The notes under the pieces were generated by a model, which had not been told where the DNA came from, did not search any database, and worked only from the letters and a program-made list of their open reading frames with translations. Source: Wenzhouxiangella sp. 15190 (GTDB taxonomy: Bacteria > Pseudomonadota > Gammaproteobacteria > Xanthomonadales > Wenzhouxiangellaceae). From it: DNA of 64,000 bases. Made by a program: the position numbers and the translations under genes. Every line of letters starts with the position of its first letter. Positions within the stretch are counted from its first letter, which is position 1. This document shows positions 36,728-45,524 of this stretch, one piece after another. Location: contig NZ_QVMV01000008.1 in the NCBI RefSeq assembly GCF_003417465.1, positions 1-64,000 on the forward strand. Direction: 5' to 3'.

Positions 36728-37468
36728 ATGAAAAACATAATCGTCATGACAAGCGCCACTGTATTCCTGTCTTTCCTGCTGTTGCTCGCGGCGCCGCTGG
36801 CGGCACAGGAATCGTCCGAATCCGATGAGACGTCCGAATCCGAGCCGGTCACCACGCCGTCGCAGCGTGCGGCCGAGTCCGACTACGTCGCCCTGGCCCA
36901 GCTCGATATCTACAAGTACGAGGAAAAGCGCGAGGTCCCCGTCGGGGGTGCTTCCTGGTTCGACGTCCTGGTGCCTTACAAGGTGCCAGCGCCGATCGAA
37001 CGGCTGAAGGTGGTCGAGGAGGGCTTCGGCGAAGGCAAGTGCTACTTCGAGGACGTCGAGTTGTTCACCGAGATGCCGCGCTACCTGCTGTTCCTGGTTA
37101 ATTACGAAGACGGCGACCCAGGCGAAGTTCGCGGCCATCCCGATGGTTGTGCCTTGCCGATCGTTATTACGACCGACAACCAGTATGTGGTGCGCTGGCC
37201 GATCGAGAACATGCGTTTCGAGGAAGATGTGGAATCCCTCGTGCAGGAATTCGAGTTCCAGGGGCCCGGTGCCTTCATTGATCTAAGCGACCTCGTCAGC
37301 TACCGCCGCGAAGAAGAAGTCGAACGCCTTCACCTCGTGCCGGCGAACGACGACCGCGGCCGCCGCGAAATCTATCGCTATACCCGCGGTATTCCCCTGG
37401 GCACCTTCCGCGCGGAGTTGATCGGCACCGACAATCTCACCAAGGACCGCATCCAGCGGGGGAACTAG
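36728..37468 (+). CDS. Hypothetical exported protein
   Basis: The ATG at 36728 begins a good signal peptide (MKNIIVMTSATVFLSFLLLL..., cleavage near AAPLAAQ). Upstream starts in this frame run through repeat DNA. The mature 220 residues are acidic, starting with a Ser/Glu-rich linker (about 26-50). A beta-rich part with two Cys (GKCYFEDVEL and DGCALPIVI) may form a disulfide. No known family is recognised. It stands alone, followed by a palindromic repeat pair and rnpB. Confidence 0.65.
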   Translation: MKNIIVMTSATVFLSFLLLLAAPLAAQESSESDETSESEPVTTPSQRAAESDYVALAQLDIYKYEEKREVPVGGASWFDVLVPYKVPAPIERLKVVEEGFGEGKCYFEDVELFTEMPRYLLFLVNYEDGDPGEVRGHPDGCALPIVITTDNQYVVRWPIENMRFEEDVESLVQEFEFQGPGAFIDLSDLVSYRREEEVERLHLVPANDDRGRREIYRYTRGIPLGTFRAELIGTDNLTKDRIQRGN

Positions 37469-37511
37469 GACGACAGATGGGGCGTTTCGACCGGGGGACA
37501 GTGAAGGGGGT

Positions 37512-37661
37512 TCTGTCGTCCCGGAAACGCCGAAGGCGTTATCCGGGATCTCGCACGCCGGCTGATGGATCAGGGCCCTGCCATCGTCCGATGTGCGAGG
37601 CCCCGGCTCTTCGCTTCGCGGAGCTTGCCCCGGACTTGATCCGGGGGCCGGGGCGACATGA
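37512..37661. repeat. Inverted pair of palindromic family units before rnpB
   Basis: A forward unit (37512-37556, hairpin AACGCC-GAA-GGCGTT) faces a long reverse C/G-variant unit (37591-37661, GCGAGGCCCCGG to GGCCGGGGCGACA). The latter contains a nested GCCCCGGACTTGATCCGGGG hairpin. Confidence 0.85.
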
Positions 37662-37713
37662 ATCGTGCCAACCAGCAAACCAGAATACCGACATCGGTGT
37701 CATAATCGCTCTT

Positions 37714-38063
37714 GAGAGTCGGCCGGACAGTCGCTGTGCCTTTTGGGCGTGGAGGAAAGTCCGGGCTTCACAGGGCAGGGTGCCAGGTAACGCCTGGGCG
37801 GTCCGCAAGGGCCGACGGAAAGTGCCGCAGAAAATATACCGCCGATGGCCGCAAGGCACAGGTAAGGGTGAAATGGTGCGGTAAGAGCGCACCGCGCGGC
37901 TGGCAACAGTCGTGGCAGGGCAAACCCCACCCGAAGCAAGGCCAAATAGGGGTGCCATGGCGTGGCCCGCGCCGCACCCGGGTAGGCCGCTAGAGGCGGC
38001 TGGCGACAGCCGCCCCAGATGAATGACTGTCCCCGACAGAACCCGGCTTACAGGCCGGCTCTC
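37714..38063 (+). ncRNA. rnpB: RNase P RNA, bacterial class A
   Basis: Signature blocks appear in order: GGACAGTCGC, GGAGGAAAGTCCGGGCTTC (P4 5' strand), CAGAAAATATACCGCCGATGG, GGTAAGGGTGAAATGGTGCG, TAAGAGCGCACCGCG, and GACAGAACCCGGCTTAC (P4 3' side). The 5' end GAGAGTCGGCC pairs with the 3' GGCCGGCTCTC to form helix P1, setting the ends. CATAAT at 37701-37706 is a good -10. The RNA is the catalytic subunit of RNase P, which matures tRNA 5' ends. An octamer element begins 11 bp after P1. Confidence 0.95.
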
Positions 38064-38073
38064 ACCTTGAATT

Positions 38074-38257
38074 CGTTCGCTGGTTCGCTTGTTTGCTGGT
38101 TGGCTGGTTCGGCATCTGCGCGGGATGGAGGGCAGCTACGCTGCGATACGCCGGACAAGCCCGATGCCTTGCCCCTGATTGAACTCGGCTTGGCCGCCCC
38201 GCACCACCTTCGGTTGCCGAACCAGCCAACAAGCAAACCAGCTAACAAGCCAACAAG
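38074..38257. repeat. Composite inverted octamer element, complete copy
   Basis: A forward array of five units (38074-38113, last unit GGTTCGGC) faces a reverse array of five (38216-38255, first unit GCCGAACC). Between them is a weaker core, GGGCAGCTACGCTGC, near 38128. The element fills the gap between rnpB and prmB and ends about nine bases before the prmB ATG. Confidence 0.85.
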
Positions 38258-38265
38258 AAGTCACA

Positions 38266-39162
38266 ATGCCTGCACACAACGTCGAGACCCTCATCCGCCA
38301 GGCCGCAACCGACATGGAATCGGCGGGCCTGTTCTTCGGCCACGGTACCGACAACGCGATCGACGAGGCCTGCTGGGCGGCGTCACACGTGTTCGGCCTC
38401 GCGCCGGATTTCGGCGACGAAGCGCTGGCTCGCAAGGTGTCGGAAGAAGAGCGGGAACGTTTCGAAGCCCTGGTGACCGAGCGGATCGAAACGCGCAAAC
38501 CGCTGGCCTACCTGATCGGCGAGGCCTGGTTCGCCGGGCTGGCCTTCGAGGTCGACGAGAACGTGCTCGTGCCGCGCTCGCCGCTGGCCGAGTTGATCGT
38601 GGAGGGATTCGCACCGTGGGTCGAGCCGAACCAGCTAAGGCGTGTGGTGGACGTCGGCACGGGGTCGGGTTGTCTGGCGATCGCCACGGCGGTGTACTGG
38701 CCCCAGGTCAAGGTGGACGCGGTCGACATCAGCCCCGAGGCCATTGCATTGGCACGGCGCAACGTCGAGCGCCATGGCGTGAGCGATCGCGTCGAAGTGA
38801 TCGAATCCGACCTGCTCGATGCCCTGGCTGGACGACGCTACGACGTCATCCTCGCCAACCCGCCCTACGTTCCGACGGCTTCGATGGCCGAACTGCCCGA
38901 GGAGTACCGCTGGGAACCTGCGCTGGGCCTGGAAGCCGGCGAAGACGGCCTCGACCTGGTCCGCCGCCTGCTCGACACGGCGGCCGATCATCTCGAGGAA
39001 GACGGTGTGCTGATCGTCGAAGTCGGCGAAGCCGCCGAAGGGCTCGAGACACTGTTGCTCGAACGCGGTATCGAATTCACCTGGCTGGAATTCGAGCACG
39101 GCGGGGACGGTGTGGCATTGGTCGAACGAGGGGCGCTCGTTTCCCGCATACATGGCGGCTGA
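38266..39162 (+). CDS. prmB: Ribosomal protein L3 N5-glutamine methyltransferase
   Basis: From the ATG at 38266 (MPAHNVETLIRQAATDMESAGLFFGHG) the protein has 298 residues. The N-terminal helical domain is PrmB-like (GTDNAIDEACWAASHVFGL). Catalytic motifs are VVDVGTGSGCLAIA, VDAVDISPEAI and ILANPPYVP, the NPPY motif that holds the glutamine amide. PrmB modifies Gln150 of L3. HemK/PrmC is the alternative, but its N-terminal domain differs. An earlier TTG at 38179 would translate octamer repeat and is rejected. Confidence 0.9.
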   Translation: MPAHNVETLIRQAATDMESAGLFFGHGTDNAIDEACWAASHVFGLAPDFGDEALARKVSEEERERFEALVTERIETRKPLAYLIGEAWFAGLAFEVDENVLVPRSPLAELIVEGFAPWVEPNQLRRVVDVGTGSGCLAIATAVYWPQVKVDAVDISPEAIALARRNVERHGVSDRVEVIESDLLDALAGRRYDVILANPPYVPTASMAELPEEYRWEPALGLEAGEDGLDLVRRLLDTAADHLEEDGVLIVEVGEAAEGLETLLLERGIEFTWLEFEHGGDGVALVERGALVSRIHGG

Positions 39163-39187
39163 TTGAGGCAACCGGCCTCTTTCGGCC

Positions 39188-40240
39188 TCAACGTGAGTTG
39201 TAGTAGTCCCGAAACCACCGGATGAATCGGTCCACGCCTTCCTCGATACCGACTTTCGGTTTGTAATCGATCGATGCCATGAGGTCGGATACATCGGCGG
39301 CCGTGTCGGGCACGTCGCCGGGCTGGGGCGGCAGCATTTCCATTTTCGCCTTCTTTTTCAGGCTGCGCTCGAGCGCCTGAATGAAATCCATCAGCTGGAT
39401 GGGTTGCTCATGGCCGATGTTGTAGATGCGGTAAGGCGCCACGCCGCTGGTGGCCGGGTCGGGGTTTTGTGCGTCCCAGTTCTCGTCGCGTGTGGGTGGC
39501 CTGGAGAGGATCCGGACCACGCCTTCGACCACGTCGTCTATGTAGGTGAAGCTTCGACTGTGCCGGCCGTGGCTGAATACCTTGAGGGTCTCGCCGGCCG
39601 CGATGGCGCGTGCGAAGAGAATCGGCGCCATGTCGGGGCGCCCCCAGGGGCCGTAGACGGTAAAGAAGCGAAGCCCAGTGCAGGGAATGCCGTAGAGATG
39701 GGCATAGGAATGGGCCATCGCTTCATTGGCCTTCTTGGTGGCCGCGTACAGCGTCAGCGGGTGTTCGGTGCTGTCGTGTTCGGAAAACGGCATTTTCGTG
39801 TTGGCGCCGTAGACCGAGCTGGTGGATGCGAAGACCAGGTGCTCGACATCATGGTGCCGGCAACCTTCGAGAATGTGCAGCGTTCCGGTGACATTGCTGC
39901 CGACGTAGACGTGCGGATTCTCGGCGGCGTAGCGCACGCCGGCCTGGGCAGCCAGGTGAACGACCTGCCTGGGGCGGTGTATCGAGAAAACAGCCTCGAC
40001 CAGGTCACGGTCGGCCAGGTCGCCGGTGATGTGCGTGTAGTTTTTCTCGTCGCGAAACAGGGCCAGACGGTCCGACTTCAGGCCCGGGTCGTAGTAGTCG
40101 TTGAGGTTGTCGAGACCGATGACGCGGTGGCCGCTGGACAGCAGGTTTCGGGCCACGTGGGATCCGATGAACCCCGCGGTGCCGGTGACCAGTACAGGGT
40201 TGTCGTTGCTGTTTTTGGGATCGTTTGATTGTCGGGGCAT
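39188..40240 (-). CDS. UDP-glucuronate 4-epimerase-like NAD-dependent epimerase
   Basis: The 350-residue extended SDR begins VLVTGTAGFIGSHVA (Rossmann Gly motif). GLDNLNDYYDPGLKSDRL is the wording of UDP-glucuronate epimerases, and the catalytic STSSVYG with YAATKK follows, then FFTVYGPWGRPDM. It should interconvert UDP-glucuronate and UDP-galacturonate. The gene precedes the fused ATP sulfurylase/APS kinase and glmS on the same strand in close succession, forming a surface-polysaccharide precursor group. UDP-glucose 4-epimerase is a less likely reading. Confidence 0.85.
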   Translation of the reverse strand: MPRQSNDPKNSNDNPVLVTGTAGFIGSHVARNLLSSGHRVIGLDNLNDYYDPGLKSDRLALFRDEKNYTHITGDLADRDLVEAVFSIHRPRQVVHLAAQAGVRYAAENPHVYVGSNVTGTLHILEGCRHHDVEHLVFASTSSVYGANTKMPFSEHDSTEHPLTLYAATKKANEAMAHSYAHLYGIPCTGLRFFTVYGPWGRPDMAPILFARAIAAGETLKVFSHGRHSRSFTYIDDVVEGVVRILSRPPTRDENWDAQNPDPATSGVAPYRIYNIGHEQPIQLMDFIQALERSLKKKAKMEMLPPQPGDVPDTAADVSDLMASIDYKPKVGIEEGVDRFIRWFRDYYNSR

Positions 40241-40259
40241 CGAGAGAGTGTACCTGCCG

Positions 40260-41933
40260 TCAATGGCTCTCGCCGGTCAGGTAGCCCAGGTGCTCGAGCT
40301 TCAGGAGGATCTGCTGTACGGCTCGTTCCGGATGAAGCTCGGTGGTATCGATCTCGAGTTCCGGGTTTTCGGGTTCCTCGTAGGGATCGGAAATGCCGGT
40401 GAATTCCTTGATGATGCCCTGGCGGGCCTTTTTGTACAGTCCCTTGCGATCGCGCTGCTCGCAGACTTCCAGCGGCGTCGATACGTGGATTTCGATGAAT
40501 CCGCCGTGCGGTTCGATCATGTCGCGGACTTCCCGGCGCGTCGCCGCGTATGGAGCGATGGGTGCGCACAGGGCAATGCCGCCGTTCTTGGTGATTTCGC
40601 TGGCGACGAAGCCGATGCGCATGATGTTGAGATTGCGGTGCTCCTTCGAGAAGCCCAGTTCGCTCGAGAGATGCTTTCTGACGATGTCGCCGTCGAGGAG
40701 GGTGATCTGGCGCCCGCCCAGTTCCATCAGCTTGACCTGTAGGGCGTTGGCCAGGGTGGACTTGCCCGAACCCGACAGGCCCGTAAAGAAGATGGTCACG
40801 CCTTGCCGGGCGCGTGGCGGATGAGTGCGGCGCAGTTCGGCGACCACTTCCGGGTAGCTGAACCACTCCGGGATGTCGAGTCCCTCGGACAGGCGACGGC
40901 GTACCTCGGTGCCGGAGATCTCGCGCACCTGGTCGTCGGGCTGGATCTCGTCGACGGGCACGTACTGGGCCCGGGACTCGACGTATTTCATTTCGCGGAA
41001 GGGCACCATCTGGAGGCCGATCTCGTCCTCGTGCTCGGCGATCAGCGCCTGCGCTGCATACGGGTCGTAGAAACCCGTGCCCGTGGCGGGGTTGCGCGGG
41101 CCGGCGTGGTCTCGGCCGACGATCAGGTGGGTGCAGCCGTGGTTCTTTCGGATCAGCGCATGCCACAGCGCCTCGCGCGGGCCGGCCATGCGCATGGCCA
41201 GGTTGAGCAGTGACAGGGCGGTGGTCTGTTCCGGGTAACGCTTGAGGATGTGTTCGTAGCAGCGCACCCGGGTGTAGTGGTTGACGTCGTTGGGCTGGGT
41301 CAGTCCGACCACCGGGTGGATGAGCAGGTTGGCCTCGATTTCGCGGGCGGCGCGGAAAGTGAGTTCCTGGTGGACGCGGTGCATGGGATTGCGCGTCTGG
41401 AAGGCGATGACGCGTTCCCAGCCGCGCTTTTCGAACTGCATTCTGAGTTCCTGCGGCGTGTGGCGCAGGTGCGGAAAGTCGTAATGGATGGGCGGCTGGA
41501 TCAGTTCGACCCGCCCGCCCACGTACCAGGGGTGCGTGCGTTCGAGCAGTCGCGCCACACCGGGGTGATTGACGTTGTCGGTGCCGAAGATCGCTTCGGC
41601 CTCGGCGTGCCGGTCGGGTTGCCAGATATCGCCGACGGTCATTGTCGCCAGCAGTACGCCTTCGGCGTCGCGCAGGCCCAGGATCTGCCCCTTGTCCAGG
41701 CGCCTGGCCGTGTTCTCTGGCACGTCGAGCATGATCGGCATGGGCCACAGGGTGCCCGAGGCCAGGCGCATGTCGGTCAGTACGGATTCGTAGTCGGCCC
41801 GATCGAGAAAGCCGGTCAGCGGTGCGAAGCCGCCGTTGGTGAGCAGTTCCAGGTCGCAGAGCTGTTGGGCGGTCAGCGACCAGTCGATATCGGGTTCCGT
41901 GTTGGCTTCGTCAGAGGTATCGATTTCGGTCAT
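40260..41933 (-). CDS. Bifunctional sulfate adenylyltransferase / adenylylsulfate kinase
   Basis: This 557-residue fusion has an N-terminal ATP-sulfurylase half (about 1-375) with FAPLTGFLDRADY, VIAFQTRNPMHRVHQ (the ATP loop) and GRDHAGP. The C-terminal APS-kinase half (about 380-557) has the P-loop FFTGLSGSGKSTLA, LLDGDIVRKHL and IAPYAATRREVR. The protein converts sulfate and ATP through APS to PAPS, the donor for sulfotransferases such as that at 8022. CysDN plus CysC is the usual enterobacterial route; this single-chain form is typical of sulfation or some dissimilatory settings. It lies between the epimerase and glmS genes, in the same direction. Confidence 0.95.
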   Translation of the reverse strand: MTEIDTSDEANTEPDIDWSLTAQQLCDLELLTNGGFAPLTGFLDRADYESVLTDMRLASGTLWPMPIMLDVPENTARRLDKGQILGLRDAEGVLLATMTVGDIWQPDRHAEAEAIFGTDNVNHPGVARLLERTHPWYVGGRVELIQPPIHYDFPHLRHTPQELRMQFEKRGWERVIAFQTRNPMHRVHQELTFRAAREIEANLLIHPVVGLTQPNDVNHYTRVRCYEHILKRYPEQTTALSLLNLAMRMAGPREALWHALIRKNHGCTHLIVGRDHAGPRNPATGTGFYDPYAAQALIAEHEDEIGLQMVPFREMKYVESRAQYVPVDEIQPDDQVREISGTEVRRRLSEGLDIPEWFSYPEVVAELRRTHPPRARQGVTIFFTGLSGSGKSTLANALQVKLMELGGRQITLLDGDIVRKHLSSELGFSKEHRNLNIMRIGFVASEITKNGGIALCAPIAPYAATRREVRDMIEPHGGFIEIHVSTPLEVCEQRDRKGLYKKARQGIIKEFTGISDPYEEPENPELEIDTTELHPERAVQQILLKLEHLGYLTGESH

Positions 41934-41994
41934 TTCTTCTGCTTCTTGGCGGGGGGTTGGTTTGCTGCTCTTACGTCGGGAGCGCGGCCCCGAT

Positions 41995-43827
41995 CTACTC
42001 GACGGTCACCGACTTCGCCAGGTTGCGCGGTTTGTCCACGTCCGTGCCCTTGAGTAGGGCGACGTGATAGGCCAGCAGTTGCAGCGGCAGGGTGGCGATG
42101 ATGGGGCTGGTGCTGTCGTTCATGCCGGGAACCTGGATGTTCGTCGTGCCCTCACCGTCGTGCATGTCGACGTTTTCGGCGATGAAGTTGATCAGCTGGC
42201 CGCCCCGGGCGCGGACTTCCTCGAGGTTGGAGCGGAGCTTGCCGAGCAGATGGTCGTCGGGTGCGACGGTGACCACGGGCATGTCTTCGTCGACCAGGGC
42301 CAGCGGGCCGTGCTTGAGCTCGCCGGCCGGGTAAGCTTCGGCATGGATATAGCTGATTTCCTTGAGTTTCAGAGCGCCCTCCAGGGCGATGGGGAAGTGC
42401 GTTCCCCGACCGAGAAAGAGGGCATGATGCTTGTCGACGAAAGTCTCGGCGACGTGCTTGACGTCTTCTTCCAGTTCGAGGGCGTCTTCCATCAGGCGCG
42501 GTAGCGCGCGCAGTGTGGCCACGGCCTTTTCCTCGTCGGCAGCGTCGAGCCGGCCGCGGGCCCGGCCCAGCACCAGCGCCAGCCAGTAGAGGGCGGCGAG
42601 CTGGGTGGTAAAGGCCTTGGTGGAGGCCACGCCGATCTCGATGCCGGCATGGGTGAGCAATCTCAGGCCCGATTCGCGCACCAGGGTGGAGCCGGGCATG
42701 TTGCACAGTGCCAGGGTCTGCAGGTAGTCGTTTTCCTTGGCGAAGCGCAGGGCGGCCAGGGTATCGGCCGTCTCCCCGGATTGCGAGATGCCGATGAACA
42801 GGGTGTTGGGCGGCGCCACCGGCTCACGGTAGCGGTATTCGCTGGCCACTTCCACGTTGACCGGTATGCCGGCGATCGACTCGATCCAGTAACGCGCCAC
42901 CAGGCCGGCGTGATAGCTGGTGCCGCAGGCGATGATGTGGATGTTCTCGATCTTCGGCAGGATGGCGTTGGCTTCCGGGCCCAGCGATTCGGTCAGCACG
43001 CCGTGACTGCCCAGCTTGTCGGCCAGGGAGTTGGCCACGGCTTCGGGCTGCTCGTGGATTTCCTTGAGCATGAAGTGGCGGTAGTCGCCCTTGTTGGCCA
43101 CCTGGTCCTCGTGGGCGTAGCGCTCGGCTTCGCGTTCGAGGGTGTTGCCCTCGAGATCGAACAGGCGCGCGCCCTGGCGGTCGACGCGGGCCAGGTCGCC
43201 GTTTTCGAGGTGGATGAAGCGGTCGGTGACCTGCAGCAGGGCCAGGGGATCGGAGGCGATGTAGCTCTCTTCGGTGGAAACACCGATGACCAGCGGCGAG
43301 CCCATGCGTGCCAGGTAGATGGCTTCGGGGTCCTGCGGCGTGACGGCGGCCAGGGCGTAGGCGCCTTCCAGACGAGCCACCGCGCGCGAGAAGGCCGTGA
43401 CGAAATCGTCTTGTTGATCCATTTCGCGGGCGATGAGATGGGCGATCACCTCGGTGTCGGTCTCGGACGCGAACTGAAAGCCGGCCGACTGCAGTTCGTG
43501 GCGCAGTTGCTCGTAATTCTCGATGATGCCGTTGTGGACCACCGCCAGGCGATGGCCCGAGCGGTGCGGATGGGCGTTGGCCTCGGTGGGTTTGCCGTGC
43601 GTGGCCCAGCGGGTGTGGGCGATGCCGGTGTGCGATTCCAGCGGATCGGCGGCCAGGGAATCGGCCAGGGCTTCGACCTTGCCGACGGCGCGGCGGATCT
43701 CGATGGCGTCGCCGTCGAGTACCGCAACGCCGGCCGAGTCATAGCCGCGGTATTCCAGGCGGCGCAGGCCTTCGAGCAGGATGGGGGTGATGTTGCGCGC
43801 TGTCGTGGCGCCTACGATTCCGCACAT
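41995..43827 (-). CDS. glmS: Glutamine-fructose-6-phosphate aminotransferase
   Basis: This 610-residue protein is full length. The N-terminal glutaminase starts MCGIVGA with Cys2 as nucleophile, plus RLEYRGYDSAG and HTRWATHGKP. Two SIS domains follow (ACGTSYHAG, GISQSGETADTL; LGRGTHFPIALEGALKLKEISYIHAEAY), and it ends LAKSVTVE. It makes glucosamine-6-phosphate, the first step to UDP-GlcNAc for peptidoglycan and polysaccharide. It lies in a same-strand row with rfaH upstream and the PAPS synthase downstream. No glmS ribozyme is expected or seen. Confidence 0.97.
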   Translation of the reverse strand: MCGIVGATTARNITPILLEGLRRLEYRGYDSAGVAVLDGDAIEIRRAVGKVEALADSLAADPLESHTGIAHTRWATHGKPTEANAHPHRSGHRLAVVHNGIIENYEQLRHELQSAGFQFASETDTEVIAHLIAREMDQQDDFVTAFSRAVARLEGAYALAAVTPQDPEAIYLARMGSPLVIGVSTEESYIASDPLALLQVTDRFIHLENGDLARVDRQGARLFDLEGNTLEREAERYAHEDQVANKGDYRHFMLKEIHEQPEAVANSLADKLGSHGVLTESLGPEANAILPKIENIHIIACGTSYHAGLVARYWIESIAGIPVNVEVASEYRYREPVAPPNTLFIGISQSGETADTLAALRFAKENDYLQTLALCNMPGSTLVRESGLRLLTHAGIEIGVASTKAFTTQLAALYWLALVLGRARGRLDAADEEKAVATLRALPRLMEDALELEEDVKHVAETFVDKHHALFLGRGTHFPIALEGALKLKEISYIHAEAYPAGELKHGPLALVDEDMPVVTVAPDDHLLGKLRSNLEEVRARGGQLINFIAENVDMHDGEGTTNIQVPGMNDSTSPIIATLPLQLLAYHVALLKGTDVDKPRNLAKSVTVE

Positions 43828-43901
43828 GGGGTTGGCAAGTCCAGTTCTTTGTCTTCGATTCGCGTTGTTGCCCTATTTCAAAATGAGGCGTCTCTAGAGT
43901 C

Positions 43902-44040
43902 GGTTAGCTTGTTGGCTCGTTGGCTCGTTTGCTAGTTCGGCATTCCAATTCTTTGCGGGACGGCTGCGCCGTGCGGTCTCCGCGGCACCCGGATAACCTT
44001 GGGCAGCTAACCAGCCAACCAGCCAACCAGCCAACAAGTT
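43902..44040. repeat. Composite inverted octamer element, complete copy
   Basis: A forward array (43902-43941: GGTTAGCT, TGTTGGCT, CGTTGGCT, CGTTTGCT, inner edge AGTTCGGC) faces a reverse array (44005-44036: AGCTAACC, two AGCCAACC, AGCCAACA). The core GCGGGACGGCTGCGCCGTGC lies near 43957. The element occupies the gap between rfaH and glmS and touches the rfaH stop codon. Confidence 0.85.
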
Positions 44041-44551
44041 ACACGACCTTTCTTATCGCGTTGGCCGGCAGTTCGACCTTCCTTTCGTGTTCGAGCAGCT
44101 TCAGCAGAACCACTACCCGCTCCTGGCCGCTGCGGGCCTGGAATACGGCGCGCAGCCCGGTCATTGCGCCGTGGGTGATTTCGACGGTGTCATCGGGGCG
44201 GATTTCCATCGCCTCGCTCATGTCCACGGCACCGAGCTTGCCCTGGCGATTCCGCAGCATTTCGATGAACTCGTCCGGAACGCTGGGTACCCGATCGCCG
44301 AAACGCACCAGGCCGATCGCACCGCGCGTCGAGCGGATGGTACTCCAATCTTCGGCGTGGGCGCAGAGGTTGACGAACAGATAACGAGGAAACATGGGTT
44401 GCACACGCATGCGTGTGCCTCCGCGCGAGCGGGTGCGTACTCGGATGCGCGGCAGGAAAACCTCGAACCCCTGGTTTTCGAGCTGCGCTTCTGCCCGTCT
44501 TTCCTGGGCGGGCTTGCAGAAAACCACCCGCCAGAGACGCTCGTGTTGCAT
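44039..44551 (-). CDS. rfaH: RfaH-type NusG paralogue, antitermination factor
   Basis: From the ATG at 44551 (MQHERLWRVVFCKPAQERRAEAQLENQGFEVFLP) the protein has 170 residues. The NGN domain with the WxVxxCKPxxE start and the YLFVNL strand is clear, as are SEAMEIRPDDTVEITHGAMTGLRAVF (KOW-like) and the C-terminal part. RfaH recruits ribosomes and prevents termination in long polysaccharide operons carrying an ops site. It lies beside glmS and the other sugar precursor genes. No convincing ops element (GGCGGTAG) was seen in a 5' region. The longer frame to 44800 would translate octamer repeat and is rejected. Confidence 0.85.
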   Translation of the reverse strand: MQHERLWRVVFCKPAQERRAEAQLENQGFEVFLPRIRVRTRSRGGTRMRVQPMFPRYLFVNLCAHAEDWSTIRSTRGAIGLVRFGDRVPSVPDEFIEMLRNRQGKLGAVDMSEAMEIRPDDTVEITHGAMTGLRAVFQARSGQERVVVLLKLLEHERKVELPANAIRKVV

Positions 44552-44642
44552 CGGTCTGCCCCGGTTGCTTGATGTACCACCCTTTTGCCGCAAACAGGAT
44601 ACATCAGGATGCCGGAGTACAGAAGCTGGAGGCCGATTATGA

Positions 44643-44716
44643 GTGGTCTGTAGTGGGTGGTCAGTTGTCTGTAGCCCGTAGTCAGACGACCACAGACCAC
44701 AGAATACAGACCACAG
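44643..44716. repeat. AGACCACA-type octamer inverted array
   Basis: Degenerate GTGGTCTG-type units (44643-44683) face CGACCACA, GACCACAG and ACAGACCA units (44684-44716). It lies between the divergent rfaH and etfB genes and may hold their promoters. Confidence 0.75.
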
Positions 44717-44768
44717 GCGGTTCGAGCCGTTACAATAGAGTGCTTTCCACTCACAGCCTGACACAGGA

Positions 44769-45524
44769 ATGACGCCCATGAAGATTCTGGTCACCCTCAA
44801 GCGGGTGGTGGATTACAACGTGCGCGTTCGGGTCAAGAGCGACGGTAGCGGCGTCGAGACCGACGGCGTCAAGATGTCGATCAACCCGTTCGACGAGATT
44901 GCACTGGAAGAAGCCCTGCGCATCAAGGAGCGCGGCGAAGCCGAGGAAGTGATCGTCGCCTCGATCGGCGGCGACGAGGTGCAGCAGCAGCTGCGCACCG
45001 GCCTGGCCATGGGCGCCGACCGCGCCATCCAGGTGTCGGCCGACGGCGATGTGCAGCCACTGACAGCCGCCCGCACTTTCCTCAAGCTGGTCGAGAAGGA
45101 AGAGCCGGGCATTGTCTTCCTGGGCAAGCAGGCGATCGACGACGACGCCAACCAGACCGGCCAGATGCTGGCCGCGCTGTGGGACCGGCCCCAGGCCACC
45201 TTCGCCTCCCGGGTCGAACTGGCCGACGGCAAGGCCACGGTGGCGCGCGAGGTCGATGCCGGACTGGAGACCATCGAGGTCGACCTGCCGGCGGTCCTGA
45301 CTTCCGACTTGCGCCTCAACGAGCCGCGCTTCGTCAAGCTGCCGGAAATCATGAAGGCCAAGCGCAAGCCGCTCGACACGCTCTCGCTCGAGGAACTGGA
45401 CGTGGAGCGGGCCGGCGGTATCGAGGCGGTCTCCTACGAGCCTCCGCCCAAGCGCGGTGGCGGCAAGAAGGTCGAATCCGTCGACGAGCTGGTGTCCGAA
45501 CTCAAGGCGAAGGGGTTGCTGTAA
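44769..45524 (+). CDS. etfB: Electron transfer flavoprotein, beta subunit
   Basis: This 251-residue protein has MKILVTLKRVVDYNVRVRV at its N-terminus, VKMSINPFDEIALEEALRIKE, and the ETF-beta signature QTGQMLAALWDRPQATFAS. LTSDLRLNEPRFVKLPEIMKAK follows. It binds AMP and pairs with EtfA to pass electrons from acyl-CoA dehydrogenases to ETF-quinone oxidoreductase. Either the ATG at 44769 (preceded by AGGA) or at 44778 could start it. Its TAA overlaps the etfA ATG by one base, so the subunits are made together. Confidence 0.95.
   Translation: MTPMKILVTLKRVVDYNVRVRVKSDGSGVETDGVKMSINPFDEIALEEALRIKERGEAEEVIVASIGGDEVQQQLRTGLAMGADRAIQVSADGDVQPLTAARTFLKLVEKEEPGIVFLGKQAIDDDANQTGQMLAALWDRPQATFASRVELADGKATVAREVDAGLETIEVDLPAVLTSDLRLNEPRFVKLPEIMKAKRKPLDTLSLEELDVERAGGIEAVSYEPPPKRGGGKKVESVDELVSELKAKGLL

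Noticed and set aside
37281-37478. Gene on the minus strand over the repeat pair near 37.5 kb
   Set aside because: Its reading is translated palindromic repeat and the antisense of the exported protein.
42490-42510. ops-like GCGGTAGCGCGC
   Set aside because: Inside the glmS coding region and not in a leader; no full ops sequence.
44552-44800. Longer RfaH N-terminus
   Set aside because: Translated octamer repeat; the NGN domain starts at the ATG at 44551.
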